From Brachionus manjavacas (taxonomy: Eukaryota > Rotifera > Eurotatoria > Ploima > Brachionidae): 64,000 nucleotides of DNA. Positions 19,913-31,075 of this stretch are shown piece by piece. The DNA is taken from NCBI GenBank assembly GCA_019054805.1, contig JAHQIY010000023.1, positions 310,001 through 374,000 on the forward strand, given 5' to 3'. The notes beneath the pieces are model-generated. The model searched no databases. It was not told the origin of the DNA and saw only the letters and a program-made list of their open reading frames with translations. Each line of letters starts with the position of its first letter. Position 1 is the stretch's first letter. The position numbers and the translations under genes are program-made.

Positions 19913-20896
19913 TAAAATTGCTTAATGCAGTAAAATAAGTCTGCAAAATACTTTGCAATTTTAAGAATTTTGAACCCCATTAAAAATTATTCCAATCAAG
20001 TGTGCAATTACATTGCAGAGTTATCGCAGACATATATTTTTGGATTAAGCAAAGTTGCTTAACCATTGAGCATTTTACAGAACTAAATTATCTTTAACAA
20101 AAAGTTATTCAAGTTTTTCTGAATTGAAACGATCGAATTGAAATAAACCTCACAACCCCATGGATTTTAAAGGAAGAAATAACTAAAAAGTGGAGCAAAA
20201 AGCTTGAAAAGCACCTCTATCCTTTAATTTTTTTTTCCTTTGTTTAATCTATTAAACAGTAAATCCTAATAATTAATTCATAAATGTGTTCAATTCACTA
20301 AACCTGTTTAAAAGTAGCGTAATTTAAGATAATAAAAATTGATTCATTAAATCAAGTTTTTTTTTAATATATAGGGAACTTAGTTTGCAGGTGAATTTTC
20401 TAAATAATGTAATTTTAAAAATAAAATATTATCTTTAATTGAAATTGATTGTCTTGAAATACAACATAAAAAAAGGAAATTTTAAAGAATTATTAATTAA
20501 ACAAATCATGAACTAAAGAATTAAAAAAAAATTTTATACTTTGTTGAACCTGATGCTTTGTTGAAGTTTCACTCTCCATCTTTTCTTTCGTTTTTCTACG
20601 ATTTCGGAAAAAAAAAAGCAAGTATTTAAAAAGGCTTTGAAAATTTTAAAATTGTTTTTAAAATTATAAAATTAGAAATAGCTTTATTTTTATCCAAAAA
20701 TAATTTTCTTTAAATAGACCAAAATTCTGTATTTAGCATTAATTTTGAAAAAACCAGCTATTTGCTTATTTTTAACCATGAGGACTATGCCATTTCAGCT
20801 TTTTGAAATTTTTGAAAATTCAAAACAAATTTTTTGGTTTTTTTCATAATTAAAAAAAAAAAAATTAAAAAATTGTAATTCTCGGTCATCTAGAAC

Positions 20897-20926
20897 TTGA
20901 AGGAGGCCTATCGGTCGAAAAAAGTC
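20897..20926 (+). ncRNA. Degenerate hammerhead-like motif of the older PLE relative, copy A
   Basis: The plus strand reads CTTGAAGGAGGCC-TATC-GGTCGAAAAAAGTC. The GGCC/GGTC hairpin, GAAA and GTC are in hammerhead order, but the CUGANGA box carries changes. Better copies are at 27,582, 31,046 and 34,962. Confidence 0.45.
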
Positions 20927-21107
20927 GTTTTCTACAAAATTGATTTTTTATATTAATAAATTTAAAATTAAAATTAAAATTGTTTTAATCGACTTATCAT
21001 TCGTTTGCTCGGTAAATGACCTAGAAGATTACAAAAAAATTACACTGTGTTTTCTATTCCATTATACCTTTCAAAATCCTCACTGAGAGATCGTACCAAC
21101 AGAAACT

Positions 21108-22541
21108 TTGATTCGTTTAGAATGTGACATAAAGCAGAATTTAACTCACTTGAAAAATCAATCAATTTGAATATTAAAATTGAAAATTTGAATTTATCAT
21201 TAACCGAATTATTTAAAAAAGTTGAAAAAAAATATATTACAAATTCATCATTTTTAAATTTAAACAAAATATTTAATGAGAACCCAAATATTGGCGGGAA
21301 AGGAATTTTTACAAATCAAATGATAAATAATTTAGAATACATTTGCATTAATGCTGAGAAAAATTACCTGGTTTATCCATCAATTTCAAGAATTCCTGAT
21401 ACTCAAACCTTTAGACCTTAAAGTTCTCAAACTTAATTATTAATGATACTCAATTGAACGAGAATACTAAAGAAGGATCAATTGAATCTAATTATAATCA
21501 ACCTGTAATAAAGCACAACCTAAGTGAGTCTTACATTTAAGAATCAATTATGAACGATTATATACTAGATAAATTCCAAAGTGAAAATGAAAATTCAGTC
21601 TAATTTGTTCAAGATATGCGACAAATCGTCAATAATATAAAAGATGAAAGTGATTTTAAGGATATTAAACATTGGATTCGTCGTCTACTCATTAAAAAAA
21701 ACAATATAAATTTATTGAACTTTCACATCAATAATGAAACTACACCAAATCAACTATTCTTTGACAAATTTCCAAATCCATTCTTGAATTGCTACCCATT
21801 GTTGGTTGAAAATTTAATACATAATTATTAAAAAATGTCAAGTAGAAATAATGAACGAATCGATTTAAAGATTAAAATGCCAAATAAAAGAGTAAAGGAA
21901 CAATGTAAAAGAGTCAAAAAAGAAAAAGATGATTTGATTAGTAACCTTTTTAAATCAAGTCAAAAATCAAATGATAAAATAAAGGCGAATCTGTTTCAAA
22001 ACATTTAGGAAAGTATAAATACGATGATAATATTGATCAAAACAATAAGTATACTCTAACAAAACAATCTATTGAAGTAAATAATAGTTCAAAAAATAAT
22101 TCAAAGCAACAAAGACCAATATTAAATCAAGTCAATAATTATCAATATCAAAATAGCCAAAAAAATATAAATAATCAAAGAATTTGGAACGCTAAAGTAG
22201 TCAATCATAGAAAAATTCAATTAAGAAAAAATATTTTTAACTACTTTAATAAACAAAGAGAAAGTTTCAATTATAATTTTAATCGGAAATACTCAACTTC
22301 AGATTCAAGAAATCTATTTGGCAATTACCAAACGAACAATTATAGAGTTGAAACTGATAGAATTTACAAATTTCGACTCAATCATATTCAAAGACAATTT
22401 CACCACATGAATGATTCTTCACCCTATTTTTATGACTATGCACCAATGTCAAATTTTCAAAATTATCAGTCAAGACCGGCTCCTAATGACTAACGAAACC
22501 AAAATTTTCGATCGGCTTTTACAATGAATCAAAGATTTTAA
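21108..22541 (+). pseudogene. Decayed ORF1 of a PLE relative, copy A
   Basis: Translated pieces align with ORF1 of the array across many frameshifts and stops. KKYITNSSFLNLNKIF corresponds to EPSFIKNSSFKLLEII, NPNIGGKGIFTNQM to KPNLSGAGIPSNII, and NNINLLNFHINNETTPNQLF to NDIKILQFHLNNDTTPSQLF. The 3' part is again Asn/Arg/Phe-rich. The strand is opposite to the array. This copy retains about 76 bp (21,675-21,750) deleted from copies B and C, so it is the least deleted version of ORF1 here. Confidence 0.75.
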
Positions 22542-22545
22542 CCTT

Positions 22546-22743
22546 GAACAATTGTCCAAAACTGATATCGTAGATTTCGTAGATTTAGATATTTCTGTTT
22601 TTTCTTTTGGTAAATTGAACTTTGGTACTAATTTTATTAATTACATAGTTTTTTTATTAAATTTAGGATTTAAATTTGTACTTAATACTAAATTAAATAG
22701 ATTCGAATTTATGAAATCCTTTTTAATAAATCCAGACCTTTCT
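22546..22743 (+). pseudogene. N-terminal fragment of ORF2 of the PLE relative, copy A
   Basis: Encodes ISVFSFGKLNFGTN and INYIVFLLNLGFKF, matching the region around the shared TAA of the array units but with an open Leu codon there. It is cut off at 22,743 by gypsy-derived sequence. The open frame running on to 22,836 is a chance fusion. Confidence 0.65.
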
Positions 22744-23272
22744 CAAATAACGCTCCAGTATCACTGGCATCAGCGCTATTATCATGTATTAGCCTGGATA
22801 GTCCATCGCAATTACGGTTCGCGGAGTCTTTTTTAAATTTAATTTCAAATTCAAATTCTGACAGACGAAGGGCCCATCGTACCAATCTGGCTGGACCTTT
22901 TGCATCCATCAACCATTTTATAGATTCATGATTTGTCTCGACAGTAAATTTATGGCCTATCAGGAAAGGTCTGAACATCTCACAAGCCCAAATAATGGCT
23001 AATGCTTCTTTCTTCCCTTACAGTCAAATACAAGTTCCATATGTTTTAAATGCTCCTCGAAACTTCGAGAAAAAATTATTATATCGTCTAGATATACTAA
23101 ACACTAGAACCACTTGAGGCAACCAAATGCGGCATCCATATAGCTCTGGAAAGTTGCCGGAGCGTTGGTAAGACCAAACGGCATTACCAAGAATTTATAA
23201 AGACCACAATGACATACGAATGCAGTTTTTATTCTATCTTCCACAGTCGAAGGAACTTGCCAGTACAATTGC
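22744..23272 (-). pseudogene. Ty3/gypsy-type RT-RNase H fragment
   Basis: In minus-strand order the translation gives LYWQVPSTVEDRIKTAF, GLYKFLVMPFGLTNAPATFQ (RT palm), LVYLDDIIIFSRSFEEHLKH in a shifted frame (catalytic YLDD), and after an internal deletion FRPFLIGHKFTVETNHESIK and RWALRLSEFEFEI, which are RNase H/connection landmarks of Ty3/gypsy pol. The fragment is clearly richer in G/C than its surroundings. It has no LTRs and is spliced between repeat block A and the inverted-repeat arm. Confidence 0.85.
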
Positions 23273-24427
23273 AATTTTTGTATTTCTGATTTTTGTTTGA
23301 GTCCACTTAGCTTAGGCATGATTGGATTAGCTATTGGAGTTGTTCAAAGTTTTATCTTTGATGGAAAAACAACTTATTTTTTGAATTGTTTTTTTGGTCC
23401 GTTTGTTGCTGTTTTAACACCACACGTATTCTTGCCACTTTACAGATTATTACTCCATTTAATCGCCGATTTTAGTCTCCATAATTTAAGATAAAAATTA
23501 ATTTTATGATATTATTTTAGTACAAAAAACTTATTATTTTTTACAAATAATTTATTTGTTAAATAGTTCATTTAATTTAAAGTAAAAAATTTGTAATTCT
23601 ATTAAAATTAATAAAAAACTTTTTAAAGCAAATTTTTTTATTATCGAAATAAATCCAAATTTTAATTAATAGTCTTCTTGAATATATTTGTTTACACTAT
23701 ACAGGTATTATTACAAAATTTTCTTATAAAGTCAATTAATGCAAATTTACAAATTTTTTTAATAAATTTTGACTTTTTTAAAAAAATTTTAACAAAAAAA
23801 ATTGTTGAATTATAGAATGAAAAAAGAAGCATCAATTAAAAGTCATATCAAAATATTAGTTTATTTAACTTATTAAAGACTTTTTCAATATTCAAAAAAG
23901 AGTAATGAATTTTTTAAAAAAAAATTTCTTTAAAGTTAAAGTTTAATGAAAAAGTTAAAAAAAAAGATATACGTCAATTTTGGCTAATTTATGCTAAAAT
24001 TGCAAATAAACATAAAAAAAGGTAAAAGCAAAGTTTACACTAATACCTCGACACATGAACTCACTACAAGCTTAGTTTTGTCTAGATTGGTTTTTTTGAT
24101 ACACTTTTAATGAATTTTATCATATTTTTTAAAATTTTGACATTTCCAACTTAAATCTTAATTTACTGAAATAGCCATTAGAGTGAAAATGGTTAGTTTA
24201 AAACACATGAATTTTGATTTTTTATCTTTTTTAACAACAACATCAAAAATATAATTTTTAACCTGGTTTTAAGTTAATTCTATTTCTAAATGAATTATTT
24301 TTAATCAAATTATTTAAATCTTTTTTTTTATTTTCTTGATCAAATCTTTTAGTTCAAAATTATGGAAACAATCTTTTTTCAATGAAAAAATTAGAAGTCC
24401 GAATAAAAAAAACATCTGGTCGTTAGG
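23273..24427. repeat. Left arm of a 1.15-kb inverted repeat
   Basis: Reverse complement of 25,049-26,205 with very few differences. The arm starts exactly after the gypsy fragment and stops at cgttag (24,427), where a LINE tail begins. About 620 bp separates the arms. The arm contains the membrane-protein exon end and its downstream sequence. Confidence 0.9.
23297..23494 (+). pseudogene. Membrane-protein exon, partial inverted copy
   Basis: Encodes the last 65 residues of the protein described at 33,356-33,910: LSLGMIGLAIGVVQSFIF and FFGPFVAVLTPHVFLPLY, then the same stop. Only the 3' part of the exon is present; upstream is gypsy sequence. Confidence 0.6.
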
Positions 24428-24592
24428 CACTCCCCAGAAGCGTCTACGCTAGGACTGGAGTGGCCTTAGCTAGAAAACTCATCGTCCCACATTCCTTCTT
24501 GCCAAACGCACAACCAGTCATCATAGCGATTCAAGTTGTTTTGGATTGCTTGCAGGGTGATTCCCTGCTATGACTCAATTTATTATTATTAT
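24428..24592 (+). mobile_element. 3' tail of a non-LTR retrotransposon (LINE), severely 5'-truncated
   Basis: About 150 bp of relatively G/C-rich sequence ending in a TTA/ATT microsatellite (tttattattattatta), the typical 3' end of CR1-like and related LINEs. No coding sequence remains. It lies exactly at the inner end of the left inverted-repeat arm. Confidence 0.6.
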
Positions 24593-25048
24593 TAGTAAAT
24601 ATTAATCGACAAACTGAATTGCTAAATTAATTTTCTTGAAAAATTATGATAACTCAAGATAATATTTTAAATTAACTCTCAATTGATTTATTAAAACTAA
24701 AATTTAAACTCTTACAAAAATTGCTAAATCAACAAGTATTGAATTTAAACCGGTAGTTAATGATCCTGTTTAGGTAGCAAATAATGATTAATTGAATGAT
24801 GTTGAAGAAATTGATTTAACCAACCCAGAAAAAGACTTGGCAAAAATAAACAATATTTCGAGTTTTGCATGTTTAAAGATTTTGAAACAACTGATAAATA
24901 ATGCAAAGGTATTTTCAATGAGTCTATATTGTAACATCATCACTCACATGATAATTTCACATTAGAAAAAATTTTTAAACAAGAATAGAATTATTTTCTA
25001 CCTTTATTGAGCCATTATGTGAAGCAATGGAAACGTGAAGCGAAAAAA

Positions 25049-26205
25049 TGAACCTAACGACCAGATGTTTTTTTATTCGGACTTCTAATTTTTTCATTGA
25101 AAAAAGATTGTTTCCATAATTTTGAACTAAAAGATTTGATCAAGAAAATAAAAAAAGATTTAAATAATTTGATTAAAAATAATTCATTTAGAAATAGAAT
25201 TAACTTAAAACCAGGTTAAAAATTATATTTTTGATGTTGTTGTTAAAAAAGATAAAAAATCAAAATTCATGTGTTTTAAACTAACCATTTTCACTCTAAT
25301 GGCTATTTCAGTAAATTAAGATTTAAGTTGGAAATGTCAAAATTTTAAAAAATATGATAAAATTCATTAAAAGTGTATCAAAAAAACCAATCTAGACAAA
25401 ACTAAGCTTGTAGTGAGTTCATGTGTCGAGGTATTAGTGTAAACTTTGCTTTTACCTTTTTTTATGTTTATTTGCAATTTTAGCATAAATTAGCCAAAAT
25501 TGACGTATATCTTTTTTTTTAACTTTTTCATTAAACTTTAACTTTAAAGAAATTTTTTTTTAAAAAAATTCATTACTCTTTTTTGAATATTGAAAAAGTC
25601 TTTAATAAGTTAAATAAACTAATATTTTGATATGACTTTTAATTGATGCTTCTTTTTTCATTCTATAATTCAACAATTTTTTTTGTTAAAATTTTTTTAA
25701 AAAAGTCAAAATTTATAAAAAAAATTGTAAATTTGCATTAATTGACTTTATAAGAAAATTTTGTAATAATACCTGTATAGTGTAAACAAATATATTCAAG
25801 AAGACTATTAATTAAAATTTGGATTTATTTCGATAATAAAAAATTTGCTTTAAAAAGTTTTTTATTAATTTTAATAGAATTACAAATTTTTTACTTTAAA
25901 TTAAATGAACTATTTAACAAATAAATTATTTGTAAAAAATAATAAGTTTTTTGTACTAAAATAATATCATAAAATTAATTTTTATCTTAAATTATGGAGA
26001 CTAAAATCGGCGATTAAATGGAGTAATAATCTGTAAAGTGGCAAGAATACGTGTGGTGTTAAAACAGCAACAAACGGACCAAAAAAACAATTCAAAAAAT
26101 AAGTTGTTTTTCCATCAAAGATAAAACTTTGAACAACTCCAATAGCTAATCCAATCATGCCTAAGCTAAGTGGACTCAAACAAAAATCAGAAATACAAAA
26201 ATTGC
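25049..26205. repeat. Right arm of the 1.15-kb inverted repeat
   Basis: Reverse complement of 23,273-24,427. The same stretch occurs directly in block C (32,400-33,575) and in part at 845-1,855. The left arm therefore arose by an inverted copying event rather than belonging to a symmetrical transposon. Confidence 0.9.
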
Positions 26206-26540
26206 TTATAAGTAAAGAGCACGCCAGACTGGTTAAAAAAGGTTCGTAAAAACTTTAATAAAAGCTTTGACTTCATCTGCAATTCCTCGCATGAGCAATG
26301 CTACTTGATCTGCAATTCCTCGCATGAGCAATGCTACTTGATCTGCAATTCCTCGCATGAGCAATGGGACTTGATCTGCCATTACATCAATTATTCTCTG
26401 AATAAGAAGCATTAAGCTGACAAAGAGCGATGTAAAAGTCTCAATTATTAAAGCTATTGAACTCGCTATTCGTGTTTTAATCGGATGTGAGACATCTATT
26501 AAAAATTCAATTATTTGATCAAACCAAGAAATTCTTTATA
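25982..26540 (-). pseudogene. Membrane-protein exon, copy B, frameshifted
   Basis: Same exon as at 33,356-33,910, including the three 33-bp repeats (26,277-26,375), but with one base missing in the A-run near 26,236 (ggttaaaaaaggttcg). This separates the repeat-containing part from the C-terminal membrane part. Confidence 0.65.
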
Positions 26541-27581
26541 ATTTCATAAATTAAAAGTTTTAATTTTTAAAATTATAAACTCATTTAAAATAAAATTTTG
26601 AATGCAAAACTAATGCTATTTTCCTCTTATTTTAATAAAATGATCATTATAGAACTTTAATTTAAAAACTCTTTTATAAAATAAAAGCTTTCGTCAAAAA
26701 TTAATTTTGTTTGAAAAATGGATTTTGGTGTTCTGAAGTTTGTTTCAATTCGATAATTTCAATTCAGAAAAACTTGAATAACTTTTTTACTAAAAGAGAT
26801 AATTCAGTTCTGTAAAATGCTTAATTATAAGCAAATTTGCTTAATGCAGTAAAATAAGTCTGCAAAATACTTTGCAATTTTAAGAATTTTGAAAAGCACC
26901 TCTATCCTTTAATTTTTTTCCTTTGTTTAATCTATTAAACAGTAAATCCTAATAATTAATTCATAAATGTGTTCAATTCACTAAACCTGTTTAAAAGTAG
27001 CGTAATTTAAGATAATAAAAATTGATTCATTAAATCAAGTTTTTTTTTAATATATAGGGAACTTAGTTTGCAGGTGAATTTTCTAAATAATGTAATTTTA
27101 AAAATAAAATATTATCTTTAATTGAAATTGATTGTCTTGAAATACAACATAAAAAAAGGAAATTTTAAAGAATTATTAATTAAACAAATCGTGAACTAAA
27201 GAATTAAAAAAAAATTTTATACTTTGTTGAACCTGATGCTTTGTTGTAGTTTCACGCTCCATCTTTTCTTTCGTTTTTCTACGATTTCGGAAAAAAATAA
27301 GCAAGTATTTAAAAAGGCTTTGAAATTTTTTTTTAATTGTTTTTAAAATTATAAAATTAGAAATAGCTTTATTTTTATTCAAAAATAATTTTCTTTAAAT
27401 AGACCAAAATTCTGTATTTAGCATTAATTTTGAAAAAACCAGCTATTTGCTTATTTTTAACCATGAGGACTATGCCATTTCAGCTTTTTGAAATTTTTGA
27501 AAATTCAAAACAAATTTTTTGGTTTTTTTCATAATTAAAAAAAAAAAAATTAAAAAATTGTAATTCTCGGTCATCTAGAAC

Positions 27582-27611
27582 CTGTAGAAGGCCTATCGGT
27601 CGAAAAAAGTC
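27582..27611 (+). ncRNA. Degenerate hammerhead-like motif, 5' end of PLE relative B
   Basis: Reads CTGTAGA, AGGCC-TATC-GGTC, GAAAAAA, GTC. The stem II hairpin can pair with one G-U, but the CUGANGA box has CTGT for CTGA. It lies in the same place relative to ORF1 as in the array units. Confidence 0.5.
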
Positions 27612-27799
27612 GTTTTCTACGAAATTCTTTTTTTATATTAATAAATTTAAAATTAAAATTAAAATTGTTTTAATCGACTTATCATTCGTTTGCTCGGTAA
27701 ATGACCTAGAAGATTACAAAAAAATTACACTGTGTTTTCTATTCCATTATACCTTTCAAAATCCTCACTGAGAGATCGTACCAACAGAAACTTTGATTC

Positions 27800-29140
27800 G
27801 TTTAGAATGTGACATAAAGCAGAATTTAACTCACTTGAAAAATCAATCAATTTGAATATTAAAATTGAAAATTTGAATTTATCATTAACCGAATTATTTA
27901 AAAAAGTTGAAAAAAATATATTACAAATTCATCATTTTTAAATTTAAACAAAATATTTAATGAGAACCCAAATATTGGCGGGAAAGGAATTTTTACAAAT
28001 CAAATGATAAATAATTTAGAATACATTTGCATTAATGCTGAGAAAAATTACCTGGTTTATCCATCAATTTCAAGAATTCCTGATACTCAAACCTTTAGAC
28101 CTTAAAGTTCTCAAACTTAATTATTAATGATACTCAATTGAACGAGAATACTAAAGAAGGATCAATTGAATCTAATTATAATCAACCTGTAATAAAGCAC
28201 AACCTAAGTGAGTCTTACATTTAAGAATCAATTATGAACGATTATATACTAGATAAATTCCAAAGTGAAAATGAAAATTCAGTCTAATTTGTTCAAGATA
28301 TGCGACAAATCGTCAATAATATAAAAGATGAAAGTGATTTTAAGGATATTAAACATTGTTAACTATTCTTTTACAAATTTCCAAATCCATTCTTGAATTG
28401 CTACCCATTGTTGGTTGAAAATTTAATACATAATTATTAAAAAATGTCAAGTAGAAATAATGAACGAATCGATTTAAAGATTAAAATGCCAAATAAAAGA
28501 GTAAAGGAACAATGTAAAAGAGTCAAAAAAGAAAAAGATGATTTGATTAGTAACCTTTTAAATCAAGTCAAAAATCAAATGATAAAATAAAGGCGAATCT
28601 GTTTCAAAACATTTAGGAAAGTATAAATACGATGATAATATTGATCAAAACAATAAGTATACTCTAACAAAACAATCTATTGAAGTAAATAATAGTTCAA
28701 AAAATAATTCAAAGCAACAAAGACCAATATTAAATCAAGTCAATAATTATCAATATCAAAATAGCCAAAAAAATATAAATAATCAAAGAATTTGGAACGC
28801 TAAAGTAGTCAATCATAGAAAAATTCAATTAAGAAAAAATATTTTTAACTACTTTAATAAACAAAGAGAAAGTTTCAATTATAGTTTTAATCGGAAATAC
28901 TCAACTTCAGATTCAAGAAATCTATTTGGCAATTACCAAACGAACAATTATAGAGTTGAAACTGATAGAATTTACAAATTTCGACTCAATCATATTCAAA
29001 GACAATTTCACCACATGAATGATTCTTCACCCTATTTTTATGACTATGCACCAATGTCAAATTTTCAAAATTATCAGTCAAGACCGGCTCCTAATGACTA
29101 ACGAAACCAAAATTTTCGATCGGCTTTTACAATGAATCAA
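27800..29140 (+). pseudogene. Decayed ORF1 of the PLE relative, copy B
   Basis: Homologous to ORF1 of the array, in many short frames (HKAEFNSLEKSINLNIKIEN, NPNIGGKGIFTNQM, then a long Asn/Gln/Arg-rich region). A deletion of about 76 bp at 28,358 removes the LQFHLNNDTTP-equivalent region. Block C shares this deletion, which shows that B and C are copies of each other. Confidence 0.72.
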
Positions 29141-29144
29141 AGAT

Positions 29145-30840
29145 TTTAACCTTGAACAATTGTCCAAAACTGATATCGTAGATTTCGTAGATTTAGATAT
29201 TTCTGTTTTTTCTTTTGGTAAATTGAACTTTGGTACTAATTTTATTAATTACATAGTTTTTTTATTAAATTTAGGATTTAAATTTGTACTTAATACTAAA
29301 TTAAATAGATTCGAATTTATGAAATCTTTTTTAATAAATCCAGACCTTTCTCTTCTTGAGTTTAATTCAAAAATCTTTTTCTTTTTAAAAATTTCTTAAA
29401 GAATCGGTCACAAATGATTTAGATGAAGATATTTATTCCCATTCGGAAACTGAATCGGTAAATTATGAAGAAAATTCTTTTCAGTTTGTTAAATTAATTG
29501 ATCAATTTTGTCAAAATTATAAAGTAAAAAAGAATTTTCAAAATATTCCTTTAAGAGATGAAATTTTAGAAAATTTTGAAAGTTTATTTAAAAAAATAAG
29601 CTTGATAGTAATTTGGATATTTTAAATAATTAAATCCTTAAAAAAATTTTCTTAGAGAGAAACCTTTTAAAGTTCTACAATGTGAAAAAATGTAGGTACA
29701 ATTTTAATTTGTAATGAGGATTTTATAAATCATGCCAGAGAACATTTAGATAATGAATCAAAATATGAAAAATTTTTCAAAATACTCTTATCAATTCAGA
29801 AATTTTTATTAATGATGAACTTAATAAAATTATTTAATGAAAAATGTTTGTCTATAAGACTTTTAATTAACCTTTAGAAAAAAATTCCAAAAAAGGCATT
29901 TTTAGAGTATTACCGAAAATTCACAAAATAAAGTTTTGGATAATACCTATTAAAAATTATATAGATCATTCAACTTCAAAACTATGAAATTTAATTGATA
30001 TTTTGTTTAAACCTTTTGTTAAAAAATGAAATACAATATTAAAGGATTCATAGGAACTTCTCCAGGTTTGTGAAAGTCTAAAATTAAATTGTAATGATCT
30101 TCATCTATACTCTTGCGATTTTGAATCATTATAAAAAAGCTGGGTTTCCTTAAGTAGCAGCATTATTCTTTACAAAAGATTCATTGAGGACATTTTTATT
30201 GCAGCTTTAATTGAGATAGACTAAGATGAATTATTATCACAGTTTTTATGCTTAAAATTAAACATAAGTAAAATAGAATCAACAGTCTTTTTAGATTTAA
30301 TTAATAAATTTGAACCTTTAACTTTGTGAATAAAATGTATAAAAACTTAGTTTCGTTTTTTGTTCTCGATTTCAATCTGAATGACTCAAAAAATTTTTCA
30401 TATAAGTGCAATAAACAAGAATGTAATTTTTGTCAGTTAAGTGTAAAAAGTTTGTAAAATATAAAAATTATTCTCCACCCTTTTATATTTGATTCTAATT
30501 GTGATGCTACTGGAATAGTTTATATAATTAAGTGTTTAGAATGTATAGAATTTTATCGGAGAATCGAAAAGATCAGCAAGAAAAAAAATTTAAGAACATT
30601 TATACACAATAAATAAGTTTAGAAAAAATTTAAGAAAATCGCTCTGTAATTTTGCCAAATGTTCCGAATCGTCTCGAATTATTTCAATTAAGATGATCAC
30701 ACTGATCAAGATTTTTCTTTTTCAATATTCAAATCAAATATTGATAATGATTCAATAAGAAAATCAACTGGAGCCGATTTAATTAATTTATTGATTAAAT
30801 TTCAAATTCCAATTTTAAATAAAAAAATCTAAAAGCTGGA
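29145..30840 (+). pseudogene. Decayed ORF2 of the PLE relative: RT and GIY-YIG remnants
   Basis: Recognisable pieces in order are: FLLNLGFKF (29,265); VGTILICNEDFINHAREHL (29,690), equal to VGTILMSNEDYHQL of the array; GIFRVLPKIHKIKF (29,895); LHLYSCDFESL (30,095), which looks like the RT motif A region missing from the array; YKRFIEDIFI (30,170), equal to motif C; and GIVYIIKCLECIEFY (30,510), equal to the start of the GIY-YIG domain. Many stops and frameshifts are present. It is the only nearly full-length copy of this older family in the window. Confidence 0.75.
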
Positions 30841-31045
30841 TAAAATAAGTACCTTATCCTTTTATTAAATTCATTGTTTAATTGTAAATTAAATTTAGTT
30901 AATTTTTCAAATAATGAAAAAATTTTAAGAGTTTTATTCTTAAAATGAAGTATAACAATTTTTTTCTAAAATTCAAAAAAAAAAATTTGTTTTTTTCATA
31001 ATTAATAAAATTTTTAAAAAATAATAATTCTCGGTCATCTAAAAC

Positions 31046-31075
31046 CTGAAGAAGGCCTATGTGTCGAAAAAAGTC
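31046..31075 (+). ncRNA. Hammerhead-like motif, 3' end of PLE relative B
   Basis: Reads CTGAAGA, AGGCC-TATG-TGTC, GAAAAAA, GTC. The CUGANGA box is intact. It lies 3,464 bp from the motif at 27,582, so the relative has the same pseudo-LTR layout as the array elements. Confidence 0.55.

Larger units (their letters stand above)
19913..22743. repeat. Right part of repeat block A
   Basis: Resumes the mosaic interrupted at 1,861. From 19,914 it matches 26,828 onward and 34,210 onward. Compared with those uninterrupted copies, about 730 bp is missing between the two flanks of the PLE array. The block carries an A/T-rich leader, a degenerate hammerhead-like motif, and the 5' half of a decayed plus-strand PLE relative. 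It ends abruptly at 22,743 at a gypsy fragment. Confidence 0.8.

Noticed and set aside
21040..21267. Minus-strand 75-codon frame, also at 35,104
   Set aside because: Antisense shadow of the decayed ORF1 of the PLE relative.
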